The translations under genes were made by a program, and so were the position numbers. From Macrocystis pyrifera (Eukaryota; Sar; Phaeophyceae; Laminariales; Laminariaceae), in NCBI GenBank assembly GCA_031763025.1, contig JASSKH010000032.1:2125001-2189000 (forward strand): a stretch of 64,000 bases of DNA. The letters are read 5' to 3'. Position 1 is the first letter of the stretch. The number at the start of each line of letters is the position of its first letter. The notes below the pieces were generated by a model. That model had not been told where the DNA came from. It ran no database searches and saw only the letters and a list, made by a program, of their open reading frames with translations. Below, in pieces: positions 33,280 through 46,900 of this stretch.

Positions 33280-33832
33280 GCGGGTGAATGAGCGATGAAA
33301 CTCGCATCGAAGATGCATCGTATACGCGAAGTGACCTTCGTACATCCTTGCAAACACCATATAGCGTTGTCGGGTAGTCTCCAGCAAGCCCGCGGTACGG
33401 AGGACAGTGATCGTCATTGGACGACTGTACGAGGACTGGTCCGGCTGAGTGTTGCTGGAGCTCGAAAAACGATGTACGATTCATATACAACCCACACGAT
33501 CAACTTGCCGCCATTATGTACGTACCTCAGCATCAGTGCACACGCTGCGATCATGTGGTTCATGTCGAAATGTCCTTGATGAGGTAAATGGCGAATCGAT
33601 GCCGACAGCTTTGCGATCTGGTAGCCTCGCAATTGGGGAGCAGGGCACCGGACAAAGGATACATGTGGATCGTCCTATCCGACTGCAACTACATGATGTT
33701 TCATTGTAAGCGCCAACACCTGCTCTTCGTGCACGCCAACACATGTGCCGAACGAATAGGAAGAAAAAGAACTACCGTACAAGACATACACGAACACCCG
33801 ATGCATTACTAAACACAGCTTTGGATCTGGAA

Positions 33833-33976
33833 CGCTTTGAAGTACGGCAGATGTGGTATCACGGTGTGGCCTTCAGGTTACACGACGACGGTTATTACAT
33901 CAAAAGAGGCGTTGTTCCTGTAGAATGCATGGTAGGGGCGTTTGTCCCCATCCGTGTTGTCCAAGCTTGCGGCATT
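33833..33976 (+). other. Coding-like segment, inverted partner of 33139-33279
   Basis: Plus-strand copy. An acceptor-like AACACAG precedes it (33819) and a possible donor CCGG|GTGAAC follows (33990). It may be an exon of an unrecognised gene or the relic of one. The pair is separated by ~550 bp in inverted orientation. Confidence 0.45.
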
Positions 33977-34781
33977 ATCAATCCCGGGTGAACGCTACCT
34001 AACATTGCCGACAATCGCCCCCCTGACACACACAGCCCAAACCACGCTTCACGCCTCTGGGAATCTCAAATTGACGCAGCAAGGGGGATAAAATAAAATA
34101 TACCTTATCGATGAGAGAGTCATCGCCGATCAGGCTAGTTTGTCGTACCGCTGTTGTGTCCGGCCGCAGGATCATGTGGAACATCGGCAGAGGCGAAGTC
34201 CCTGAAGTGGTGTCCTCGCGACAACAATAGCCCACCGCTTGCGCCGCTAACACGCCTATGTAAACTATAAATCCAGCCCCACAGTGCACAAACCGTAGCA
34301 CTCTTAGTACTTGGCTGTCAATAAAATAGATCGCCCGCGCCGGTGGCAGGCGTCACCTCCACGCTAACGACCATGTAGTGAAGACCAACCGACGTCCTAC
34401 GCTCGTGGGTGACCTGTTTCTTCTCCGCACGCATACCTGCATCGCGGTGCCCCCGTTTTCATGTTGAAAATGGCCCGCACGTTGACGATGGAAATGTCCA
34501 GATATTGACTACGCAGACCTGATGGCCTCTACAACACTGCGACGCAAAGCACAATTGGAGTCTCCACATAAGGCCTTGCTCTCGAGGCTCAACGCCAAAC
34601 GGGTTCCACAGGAGTGTTTGAAGACAGTCTCTCCATTTCCAGGGTTCTTCTGTATTCGACTGCATCGCTACCAGGCCAACCGCGTCCCCATGCTTCAATA
34701 ATGCTCAGCCGAAAGAAAGGGGGTCCCTCTTCGGCTTTCCTGAAAACCTACCATACAAGCCAAGTTTTACACCGAGCGTTT

Positions 34782-37700
34782 CTACACGGGATCCAGGAAC
34801 ACGTCGTGGAAGTCAAGCTTTTTGGCGATGGTTTTGCCAACTTGAGCACTCTCCGTACCTGCTGCGTCTCTTGCGCCTGTAGCACCGCACTCCGAGCCCC
34901 GCCCTCCCGCCTGACCTACGTCGCTGCCCACCCACCCACTATCGCTTTGGCGCGCTACGACCTCTCCACCGCGATCAAACCCAGAGTGCATGCGGTCGAT
35001 AGCGCTTGGGCCGTTCCCACCACCGTCGGCGCTGCTGCGTTGGACACGACCAGGGTCAAGTCTCCGCATCCGAGGAGGGGTGGCTGGGCGGATCGGGTTC
35101 ACAATGAGCCGGGTCTCGGCCGCTTCTGATGGCCCGCCGGGGGCTTGACCGAATGAATCGGTGCACGGACGGGCGCTGTCGCCGCCGTCGTCACCTAGAG
35201 GAGCGTCAAACCACGTCCCATGATCCGTTGGCGCGATGGTAGCATCACCTTTCCCTGTGGCCCACGATGCTTCCGACACCGTCAGGAACTGCCTGGCCCG
35301 GAAACTAGCCCAATCTGCTCCTGCTGTCCTTCCCCCTCCCCCATCATCGGTGCCTCCGTAGCTACTACAATTGACGTTCCCCGCCGCTGGAAACTTGGTT
35401 TGTACCGGTGCTAACATCCCCGCACTGCCGCCCTCAGTCGGGTGGCCGACGGAACGCTGTGTCGGGGCTGCCACCGAGCCATCGACCACGACTTCAGTGG
35501 AACGTGCCTCATGTAGGCCGAACTGACCACTCAATGTACTACCGCGACCCACCGCAGCTGGAGTTCCCGACAGAGAAGGTACGCTGGGCCTGCTTTATCC
35601 GGCAAGAGTTGTGGGACAGGATAAGAGGGAATCGACGGTACGACTGGGAGCATGCCCGTTCACGGGGTAGGCGGAGGATTTTTGTTGTGATCGTTGGGAT
35701 GTCCCGCTTTGACGACGCCCAGTGCGGGACGCTTATAGCCCACGAGGGTAAACGACAGGGTCGCAGAGTTGGAATTCCAGCAGGAAACTTCCCGCTGCGA
35801 GAGTTTCACGGAGGCAGTGTGCTCTGCTGGAGCGTACTCACGTGTTACCTCGGTCGTCAGTTCGGATACCACCGTGCGACAGAACTATCGGTGGCACGGT
35901 TCGAAAGGTGGCCGTTCGACGGTCGGCTTGAACAGGTGCGAATGGAAGGATTGACGGGGTGGAAGAAACGAGTCGCGCGGCGGCAGCTGCGCGAAGAGGG
36001 TAAGTGCCACTCATCTATCCGTTCGAGAAAATCAAGCGAAGGGTGATGCAACGCCAGGGGCTACCCCTATTTTCACTATCGCGAATGGGTCACTTGGGCG
36101 AGTGGCGCCGTACCTCACTCGAAATCGGACACAAACACGTCTTGTTCGCGCAGGGTAACAACCAATCCCATGGAGGTGCATACCACGAAAACACAATGCT
36201 TAAAGGGCTGAGACTGCAAATAAATGTGGCAGTCGCTCGGCCGGGGGGCTCTGAGCGGCTGGAAATTAAGGAACTAAAAGCGACCCTTCCATCGTAGAAC
36301 CAGACATTTTATAGAGAGGAGCAGGAATCTCACCAAGGGTGTACATTGCTACGCTGGTACTGAAGCAGGCAGGCACGCCAAAGTAAAACACAGTGTCACC
36401 TAACAGGGGTCGGGGCTGCACTTGTATTACTTCCCACTCCGTCCCATTCCACGCCCTGCACTTCCTGCCGTTGTGAGGAGGGCGCGGGGGGGGTTGCGCT
36501 GGACTGCACAACGTCGGACGGACGACGAAAGCGGACGTGCGGAATACGGCCGTCGGGGCACGCCTTCCTGGCTTGGCTTGGCCTCGCCTATGAGGTCGGC
36601 TAGCGCCAGGCGCCCCAGAGGACCTCGGCGGTAATCGAGGGCCTGTTCGAGTTATGTATCCGGGGAATGTGGCGGCAAAAGGGAGCGGCTTTGCGACCTC
36701 AGCGAGGGAAGGTACAATTGAAAGGAAGGTGGGCCTTATAAAGCGTTTAGCATGGCATGGATTCCGCCCTCAATGGACATAGACCAGCCCAAGACGATTG
36801 ATGTTCCTGGTGTAAGGATCTACTGGATATAGGCACATGGAACGTTTTCAGTAGTAAATGGTCGACATCGAAGAATCGACTGCAAAGCATGTAGCCGTTG
36901 TCGGCAGTGCATTGCAGATGCTGAGGAATCGAATGTGTTTCAATTCGTTTGTTCCGGCGCCTTATATACCATACCTGGTATATTGTAAGTACATTGAGCT
37001 CCTCTTTGATCTTAAAAATGTATACATGGCCAGAAATCACGCATTTTTTACCTTATCCGCATCCCGCGCGTGGCGGGCCGACTCCTGCTATGGTGACATT
37101 TAGCTTCATGCTGCTAAGGTTCAGCCTCTCGTGCACGTTTATGAAATAGCGTCATGCAAAACATTGTCCAGGCTGGGAATAGTACGACCGAGCCTCGACA
37201 AACATAGGATGGCCCCTCTCCATAACCCGTTGTTTACGTACCCGTGGTGAGGCCGACTCGATCACAAGGTTTTTGTCCGCTCCAGATAAGTTGAACGTTT
37301 TTTCCATCTTGCTTCCCTTTCCAGCGTGGAATGTGTCCGCTCCATTTCCAGCCCCACCGTCGAGCGCCATTCGACTCGGGGTTTGACCGTCAAGAGGTTT
37401 AGCGACTCTCGAGTCCTCAACTCCGACACCCCCTTGTCTCCTGTTCCCTCTGCACTGTTCAAAGCCATTGTTTTCGGCGTCTGCTCCTCGTGTCCTCGCC
37501 ACCCAGTTCCCCTCTGAAATACCTCCTCCCTGCCCGTGCTTATTTGCCACGGCATTGCTTCCACCTCTCCTTTGCTGCCGACCAACGTCGTCCCAGGTTC
37601 GTGGGCCTGGTTGAGCATTGGCTCCATCGGTTCGGGTACCAGCTATGGTCCTCGTCGTTGAAGCCGACGATTGATTAAAATCGGTCTGGTGCCGGTACTG

Positions 37701-40700
37701 CTGATGTGTGAGAGCCACCGGCGTGTTGTCGCTTGAATCTGGTTGGCCGCGGGCGACATCCGCCCAAGCGCTATCACTCTCGCTTCCGCCCTCCCCACGA
37801 TTATTGCTGACCATCTGCGACTCCCGCGGTCGCACACACCCGTCGCTTTGCCGGAGGACGTTCTGCTGCTGCCCCGTGTTCGGAGAGATGCCGGTGTTGC
37901 TCGAGGCTTGACTGGACACAGGCACGGTGGAGGTTTGAGCCGCGTCGTAAACAAAGTTTTCGAAGTTGATGACCTGCTGGTACCACTCGTTCTGATGCTG
38001 CTGCAACTGCGACTGCTGCGTTGGTGCCGATGGCTGTGCCTGATAGGAACGACGCGTGGGTTTGCAATCGGTGACAGTTGTAGGGGGTCCCTAAGTATCG
38101 TTCGTACGAAAAACAGTAACTCAAGATCGCTTACTGCGCCTCCCCAGCGAACGATTCGTCACCCCAAAACCTCACCAGATATACAGCAGTATAGTTGATA
38201 CACCTGTACAGCCACTGAGTGATCCAACAGCAGTAATTATCTGGCGCTCAAACCGACTGCTTCGGGCCTGGATCGTCGTTTGCTTGACCCCTCTCTCGGG
38301 GGACTCCACGTCAAAGTCAGACTACATTTTACCTCAGGAGAACCACCCAAGCAGGTAGAGAGGTCGACGAATGTGCCGCCATCACGTTCGCCGAAGACTG
38401 ACTTCGAGCTGCTGGAGCTCCCCCCGCGAAAGTAGGCGCTCGAGCTATTGTAGGCATAGAAATTGAGCGAGGAGGGTGGTTCGTTCTGGTGTGGCGGGAC
38501 AGGAATCAAGTTCCAGCGTGAACAATATCAGCTTGTCGAACGCCGAACACACGTGTCACGTGAAGTAGTCAACGTTGAGACCGCCAGGAAAAACGAACCC
38601 GCGAAAAAAGCCTGGCGTCTTCCGTTTTGAGGGCGCTAACGAGTACGTTTTCGATTTTTTCTTAGCAGAATCTACGCAAAGACAGAGAGCTGACAGTACA
38701 GAGACCAGCGGCCCCCCTTTAAAGCCTTGCGGCGCATGATATTCTCATCGACCTCCATGAAGTCGTCTGTCCCATTTCAGTGGCAGAGTTTCCACCGACC
38801 TTTCTGTTCTACTACCGGAGACATCGGAGCCGGTTGCAGTCGACTCCTCGTCGCGGCGCGGAGTTCCAGGAGAATAGGCCGTCCGCCGGGGAGTGCCGCC
38901 TTTTCTGCCAAGGCGGTTTACCCCTACGCGAGACGATAGATCCATCTCGGACCTAGGTGTTTTGTCATGAGAACGGGAAAAAAAAACGAAAACAAACGGA
39001 GGTTTAGGCCTGCGCTAAAACATTGGTTGTTTGCGTTGTGCTAGCGCTGTCAATGTCGGCAAATTTGACCTACTCATCGTTGTGAGAAATGCCTCCGCTG
39101 CGTGTTCCTTTGTCTGGCTAGTAGGGAATGTCTGTCGGTGCGGGGGCTACTCTGTCTCCCGTACCTCTGCCTTCTCTAGTTGGGCACGACTATTTCGGGG
39201 AAGCATAGTAAACAGGACCTATGATACACACGAAAAACCTATACATTTCCCTATTTTTACCAACAATATTTGGACCTATTTTCTATGGTCTCCCGTAATA
39301 GCAGCGAAACACCCATCGCATTCGTCAGTGATGGGCAGTGCAGCACCCAGTCGACTATCGCCAGATTATTCCCACGGCCAGCACTACGGAAGGCCGGACT
39401 CTTCAGGACAAAGGTGCTAACGTAGAAGGTATAATACAGGGTCTTCATCATAATCTGAGCTCTTAGCTTCCATGGTGTGCTACAAGCTGCACCGTGCAGA
39501 ATACGCACGGGTACCACTATGTGCACTGTGGTGGCCGCCCCCTGTGTGGCAGCACAAGTTGCAGCCACCAGCCTTGGCGTTCAGAGGCAAAACGCTCCTG
39601 TCTGACCGAACGGCAACGTTTTCCTCGATAGCTTGAAAAACGTCGAAGAGTGCTTGCGGTCGCGTACAAACACGACTCGCCACGGTGGAAACGTGGATAG
39701 AAACTCGAAGCAGTTGAGAACAAGCGTCTTCTGTGGTCTCGTGGTCCCGCAAAATCGACGACCGACCAAAGAGCTATCTAACAACGCCTTGAGCGACGTA
39801 AAGTCGCCCGCACGATGGCTCCGGCACTGCTGTAGAAGCATCGTGCAGGGCACCGTTCTCACCCTTTCTGTCTCAGGACAGCCCGCATTGCTGTTCCGTC
39901 CGGATTGTACGTGCCAGGTCTCCCAGCAGACAGCGTCTCAGACACAGCGCTCCCACTCCTTCTACCCATCGAGGTCCACGTCCGTGGGGTCTTTTTCGGC
40001 GGCTGGGAAGATTCAGTGTCGGCCTCATTGTGTGGTTGGTTCTGCCAGCGGGGGGGGGTGGGGGCGAAAACACTGGTGGGCTTCGACGCACATCGGTGAT
40101 TGATATCTTGCGTATTGAATACAACCAAACGGGTTGAAAAGCACTGCTCCTATAATGCGAATGCACCCACCACAACACCATCGAGACGTATCCCTTGTTA
40201 GGCACTTCTGGCCGATGAAGTTTATAAACACCCTGCGCAAATTTTTGCTATACACACAGCACTACAGTCGATTTTCCTAGTTGAGAATACAGCGCCTTTT
40301 CGATGAGAACGACAGAAACCATTTTGTTTTTGTTTTTTGTTCTTAGAGGTATACATTTCCCTCAACGTACCGTCAACATGTAAGCTGTAAACAACACAGG
40401 AAGTCGTTTGTGACAGCTGCCGATCATACCATCCTGGAGCTCAATCACCGCGGGCAGTCTCGAGGTATCGATTATCTAAAAAATCGGCATATGGCGGAGG
40501 CGCCTCTCCCCTAATAGTAACACTTTCCTTTTCAACCTCTGCTGTACAAGCCTGAGTTTGAACTGGTTTTGAGTGGAATCAAGACGTATCATGAATCTTT
40601 TTTTAAGTTCAAGTTGAAGTTGACTCTGTGGGAAATGCATCTCTGAATGGAATGAAAAGTGCAAGGAAATAAAGTTCGGTGATCATTCCCATCGGAAAAG

Positions 40701-41943
40701 CAATCAATTGGGAAAATTGATCACTGTATTACACTGTGATTGAAAATGAAGATGCAGGAATTCTTCACTCGTGAGCCAATTTTTCATCGCGCGATGGCGT
40801 TTTGGGATTTCTTCGGCGTTTTTCCTCCGACAACCCATGTACCATGCAGTCAAGACGTAATCGAGCCAGGGTTAAGCCTTCGTGTCGATGTCGCGCGAGT
40901 TGTGCGGTGACAGCAACTTAAACACCAGCGCAGAAACAACACCACAAACAAAAGCAAAAGCGCCACGAAATCAAGGGACTATAATTTTCACGTGCACATT
41001 CAGCGCGACTACCCTCCCGGAGGAAACCAGTCTTTTGGCGACGACGCGGACACATAGCTAATCTGCCAGCATCAGATTTACGCTAACCGTAGGCGACAAG
41101 CATCATCCCGGTTATACTTGCAAAATTGCGGCTTGCCTGGGGAGTATTTCTCGGTGCTGGAGACATGCCGAGGTCATCCCCAGCATCGGTAACGCCTATC
41201 GCCCCGAGCTCTCCCCTGCTTTTCCATGGTGAGGGGCTCGGACTGCTTGCTGCGGGATGCTTCCTATTCGTTGGTTTAGTGCATTTTCGTCAGCGTCGAG
41301 AATTGGCAATGCGTTTACACAGCGCAACAACAGACACCAGTTAATCGAAACATGAACAACCACTACTTTCCCAGCTAACTGATAGTTACATCGATACTCT
41401 AGTCAGGCTTGTTCGAGCTGTACGGGTATTCAAGCATTACTACCACGCAAACCTCAAGTGGTAGACTGGTGCTAACCTTCCCATCCTCGTTTTGACACGC
41501 TAGGGCACTGGAACGGTCGAGTTATTCAAGGGTTGAACTACAACCATCAACCACAAACTTAAAAATGTGTCCTAGGCAATCTCTTGCCTAGAAGCGTCAC
41601 GCGTAGGTCGCTGGGCACCGGCTTTGAACGACGAAAGCAGATCCATTTGTCGCCAGCCTTCCGAACCGCCACCACCACCCCCGCTCCCATTTCCAGCACC
41701 CCCAACACACCCGCCTCTGCCGCCCTTGACGCCCGTCCTAGCATTGCGCCCCCCCCCCTCCCGTTATTTTCTTTTTCCATCCCAGACCCACCCCTGGAGA
41801 TCCCTGTCTCGTCACTTGAGGGCGCGTTTCGCTTCCCCTTCGACGCTTTCGTGCTTCCTAAATCGAGTTCAGGTCGAGCCGCTTGGCTTCCCTGTTCCCA
41901 ATCCGACCACCGTGTTCGATCGCCAGCCGGGGCACCTCCCTAG
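34782..41943 (-). CDS. Disordered C-terminal exons, probable tail of HFM1/MER3 or separate gene
   Basis: Minus-strand exons: about 41640-41943 (start GGAPAGDRTRWSDWEQGS, after acceptor GCTACCTAG), about 38745-38952 (MDLSSRVGVNRLGRKGGTP), 38333-38485 (NEPPSSLNFYAYNSSSAYF), 37242-38039 (EWYQQVINFENFVYDAAQ then Gln/Gly/Asn-rich), and 34782-35522, ending KKLDFHDVFLDPV and stop at 34782-34784. The last three are phase 0 throughout with good splice sites (donors CGG|GTACGT and GAG|GTAAAA). No domain is recognised; content is polar and low-complexity. The phase-0 end of the HFM1 exon at 43929 fits the start at 41943, so I favour one gene with a long unstructured tail, but no promoter or terminator evidence excludes a second gene. 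Confidence 0.55.
39193..39297. mobile_element. MITE copy 3 (inverted, more diverged)
   Basis: 105 bp in opposite orientation to the others, left end TTTCGGGGAAGCATAGT, right end GGTCTCCCGTAA, TA duplications at both sides. About 240 bp upstream, in the minus-strand sense, of the candidate exon at 38952. Confidence 0.7.
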
Positions 41944-43928
41944 GTAGCAAGCACGGTTAATTTGGAAATAAGAGTCTATGAGGGCCAGGGGCTACGAAGG
42001 GAATCGGCGCCATTGGACCAGGTCGAAGGTGAACATCCGAAGGAAGGCAAGCCCGGTTAGAGCATAGGGTGATACGAGCGTTGTCACCAGGGCTACAGTA
42101 CCGCGGCAACGCTTTTTTTCTAACGAGTTCCTGACGATCAGCAAGCTATACCTCCTCGATACTCTCAGCTGTCGCTTGGGGTGAAGACTGTCCTGATCTC
42201 AGCCAGATGGCGCGAAGGTCCTCCACGCCGGTGAACCGCTCGTCCAAAGTCGACGGTTTCATCCTGCTCAAAACACCCAAGTTCATACGAAACGAGCCCC
42301 GTTGTCGCGTAGCTTCCAGTACTGAAATGTGACGTTTTTGACTACCTTTGCAGCGTATTCATTGTTACACAATACTTAAATTTAGAAGATGCGAGTAGGG
42401 GGCGGGGGGGTGTCGACCGCGTCTCTTGCGATCGGTAGACAAACCTTAGTCGCAAGTGTAACCTATTCTTTATTCCTAAGACGCATATACCAAGGGTTGA
42501 TTAACCTCTGTCAGTGCTCGCGCCGGTTGCTGCGTACGACTCTCAACACGTTTTCGCACGCTGCAAGAGTCATTCGGCGTATCGCACATTGAACTAAGGA
42601 AACACGGGAGGACACTGTACTGCAGTGCAACCTGATATTGTTACGTCTGCTCATAATATATAAATGTGTTCTCGATATATGTTTAAAATGCCCCAAGAAA
42701 TCAAGGCCGTGAGGAGCACGGCCGAAGCTGTCGTGTGACGCGAAGGCACGAACGAGAGAATGGAGGATAAGCCGACTTGCACCGAGTGGTCCCTGAGACT
42801 AGGCTAGCACCCCTCCAAGTACCTGACATCAGCGATATCCATCCCGCTTACGCCCGCACAGATGAGCCACAGGTGAACGGTCTCGGATATGGCCTCCCTG
42901 GGCAGGGCAGTGCTGTGAGTCCCCGGTCCGGATATTTTCCTAAAGAGCAGGAGAGACCCCTTTCTCCGCCGTTAGGCAAGACAAAGGTGAGCATCAAATA
43001 ACAGGAGGGGGTCAAGGAGCGGAACCACGAGTCAACCCTACGGCAGCATTCTGTGTCTCCGGCTCGATAAGCTCTCCGCCCTACCCATTGCTGGAATTCC
43101 TCACGATGCATGGAAACTCTCCCGAGGGACCACCATCAGTGACCAGTCTCACGCATGCATCGTCGTGCCAAGCTGGTCTCGAAGAAACCCCGAAGAGAGA
43201 AAAAGGGAATGCTACGAACAGTCTGTGTTTGGTGGGCAGCAGCCTCACGCAGCCCCCCCCTATCCAAAACGGTGCTAGACAAAGGCAAGCACATATTGTG
43301 TTAACTCTGAGCGTCGCGTAAACAGGTAGTGAAAATATGTGCAGTGGACGCCCGGTCAGGTTTATTGCCAGACTTTGGCTCTGCGGTCACGGCGCATTGA
43401 GATGACACGAAAAAGGGGATTAATAATGAGCGCGTTTGTCGTACCCTTTCCAAAGCAATGCGAGTGTGTACACCCGCTGTGCTTTGTCATTCTTGGGTTC
43501 CCACGATTGCTGTCAAATTCATCTCATCGGCCAACACGCCCGATACTTATCCAAACCATTTTCCTTGTCGGCTTGGTCTTCAGGTTCGCGGTGGCGCATC
43601 GGGGACCGGCAGCCCCTCCGGCGTTTGCCGGTCTTGGTAGTAAATAGAATTTTCTCCGCCAAACGATTTCTGCGTCACTCTATCCGTTGCTTCTGTGTTT
43701 TCGAGCTCGGGACATTCACAGCTCTCCTAGTTGGATACATGGCTGGCACGAGTGCAGGATAAGCTAAAGTTGACGCGACTCCGTCGTCACAATACGAGGT
43801 TGTACGGTTCCCCATACCACGTCGAGGAGGAACGTTTTCCTGCGTCGGCTCTCTAAATGTTTCCTGATACCAGTGAAAACGTTAGACAGGACCACAAACA
43901 CTTCAAAAATTGGGTCCTTTGAGATTAC

Positions 43929-46900
43929 CTTTCCCTCCGTGGCTGGTGTTGACGTCTGGGATCGTCCCGTGGGCTTGTGATCTGGCTGCATCTTCGATTC
44001 TGCTGAGCCGGCTGTGCGCAAACATTTTCCGGGAATGAGAACAGATAGATGCACTGGCATCACCACGAATGCCGCCCCTGGAGCGATACGCTTCATGTAC
44101 GTGTCTGAAAATAACGGACTTGAAAACATGCCATTGCTCGAGCTTCATGTGTTTGCAAGGCATGGGTCGCCCTAGCGGATAGACACTCGGAACCCTGGGA
44201 CTTGCAGGAAGCTGGCTGTTCGATGACGATGGTGCCGACGTGCAATGCTGTCGTGCCCCACCCTGGTATTGATAGTACATCGTTCTTTGCGTCCACCTTG
44301 CGCGCAAGGCATCACGGCACCAAAATTACGAACCCATGCCGCCTTACCCCCCCCCCCCCCCCCCCCCCCCACAGCCATTAAGTTACTAGCCGTTTCCGCT
44401 GAGGGAGTTCCCTGTTTCAAGACGTCACAGTCGGAACGATATCCGATTTTATGATGTACAAACCTTCAATAGCCGTCGGGTATGAAGGATGTAGGCCTCC
44501 GGGGGGGGGGGCTGTCCTACCGTGCTCTCCTGCGTGCCGTCCAACGAGACAGAAGGGCAGCGCGGAGGGTCACCTCGTAGGCTCTCGCGCTACAACAAGA
44601 CGTTCTCTGTCATAACGGGAGTTTCTTGTTGTGATGAAGGATTCGAACACATTCCCAACAGGCAGTTACAACGTATTCAGACATCTGTCGAGATATGTAT
44701 TGCCTTGTGTCTGCATTTTTCAGCTGATAACAGGGTCCCCAAGCGCTGCCCCGATACCTCTTGAAAGGTTGAAACACACTGAGCCATGACTGAGTCAATG
44801 GAGGCAAAAATACACGAAAGCCAACTGGTGGAGTAAGTCCAAGACGAGTACAATTAAACTTCCCTGCTTGTCGTCTCAAGTATTTCTTCTCCTCTCAGCC
44901 GTTATTCGAACCAAACGGCGCCGACGTTCATGTTCACCCAATATCGGACGACAGACGTGATAAGTTGAACGAAGCGAGAAAGCACCAGCACAAAAATTAC
45001 ACCGCATTTGCTGACCTGATGTGAACGCTTCGTTTCCACATTAGACAAAAAACAGGAGAGAATATTGTCAGAAGGGGGGGCAGATATGACGATAATGAGC
45101 ATTAACGTAGGCCGAGCATGCATTGACCAACCACCGACCCCCTGCAACTACTTCGTGACGAGCTTGCACACTACCCCAAGCGTTTCTGGTCGTCATCGGC
45201 AAGGCTAGCAAACGCCTCCACACATAACCCCATGCAGGCTGGCGACGACGGACACCCAAACTCCCCAACCGACGGCCAGCCTTCCTTCCGTTTGATCGGT
45301 GGCTTGTGGGGCGGGGAAAGGTTCATACATATCAGCAACCTGTAGCTCCTAGTGTCCGGCTTCATGCCGAGCAAATTCCCAGACAGCGCAGCCCCGTCGG
45401 GGCTAGAAGGGCAAACGACCTAGTCCCAGCATATGCTTACTGGGGTGATTGGGGGGCGTATCGGCAACTGGCAGCATAGGGCCCGCTTCATCTCACGCCC
45501 ACCCCCCGTGTGTCTTCCGTATCCCCTCCCTGAGTCGTCTGCACCCCCCGCTAGCAAACCGTATCACCTGGGCATGTTTAGGTTGATCATAGTACACCAG
45601 AAGCTGGAAGCTCGTGTCCTGCCGGTTCCACCCGGTGGTAGGTGGCGCAAAAGCTGCGTCGGGAGCCTCGATGTAATGCTCCCCGAAAGGGTCTGTCGAT
45701 TGGAAGGCAGGCTCCACGTGCACCTTGGCACCGCCGACCCATCGGCCGTGCGTTAAAGGTTGGAGGCCACAAAGAGAGGACTGTCAAACGTGTGCCAGGT
45801 GTGTATGCTGTCGAAATCTCTTGCGTAGCGCTAGTTAATCGTGCTGCGCGAATACATAGGGGGTAATTTGAAAGCCTTTCCCATCGTTGATGTGGAGGTG
45901 CCTGGTAGGGAGCTCTAGCTTGGAGAAGTGGCGGCGGATGAACGATACTTGTCCGGTCGTTTCAACATGTACATATTGTCACGCGAGGCAACCCTTACGT
46001 CTAAGACGGCGTGACATATTTTGTGGTCATAGACGTGTTCCGATGCCGTCGCTAGTCAGAGGATACGGCGGGGCTGCACCAGCGAACGACGCGCAGGAGG
46101 AAACCGCCCAATGGGATTATCGCGGATGCCGAAATATATGCCGTACAAACACGTTTTTCAATTTGGAGGGGGACACACGGAACGAAGTCTTGCTGCAAGT
46201 TTCTCGTGGGTTTTTCTGTTCCATCACGGACGGGTAGCGATTGATCTACAACACCTTACGAAGGCCTGCTCCACTTGGGGCCCGAGAATTCGTATTAACA
46301 CATATTCGTGAAAGTGACATTTAAATGAACTATGCCAGTGTCAATAGAGACCACATTGACCTAAAGCGGCCAGTCAGGCTATTAGCTGCAAGGGCAACCT
46401 TGATCAGGTACCTAACATGCCGTGACAGTAGTTCAAGTCACAAGTAGGAGCCACCCCGAAACACAGCACTTTCAAACTCGTAGCAAACGAAGTTGGCTAC
46501 AGGAAAATACCACAGCGCGCCAACCGCTGAGCTTTGCCGCCCGTTGACTAATAAGTCGCTATTGAAGTTTTGGAAGTGTTCAAGTGAGAGTCCCAGCGTG
46601 GTATACCAAGGTTAACTTGTCGGAGCACAACCATCTGGAAATACTTGTGGGACCAACCTGAAGCTCTTCTGTTCCATTCTCGAGTTGCTGCCTCGAAACG
46701 CTTGCGGTGACGCCCTTCGACAAGATGTGGAGTGCCGCGTGTCTGATGCCTGCCACCCATCGAGTAGGAACCAAAATGTGTGCTAAGCTCCACTATAGAG
46801 CCGCAGCTTGTTGAACACGCTACCTACCTACCACCCGATTGTTCATGTTCCCAAATCAGAGTTAACTAGACCAAGGGTCTTTGCCTTCGAGCCAGGGGCG

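Larger units (their letters stand above)
32426..34781. other. Intergenic region between convergent genes
   Basis: Between the PKA regulatory subunit stop and the stop of the minus-strand gene. Apart from the inverted coding-like pair (33139-33976) I see nothing I can name. No poly-A signal of the animal type is needed in this lineage and none is claimed. Confidence 0.5.

Noticed and set aside
42855-42949. Minus-strand exon candidate (acceptor CTCTTTAG, donor GTAAGC)
   Set aside because: Good splice sites, but its phase does not fit between the exons at 43929 and 41943, and the plus strand is equally open.
41166-44787. Possible plus-strand gene (short ATG exon at 41166, donor at about 42987, acceptor and stop near 44720-44787)
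   Set aside because: Individual splice sites look fair, but exons do not chain into a recognisable protein, and the opposite strand carries the better-supported HFM1 exon at 43929-44104 and a longer coding-like frame at 41640-41943.
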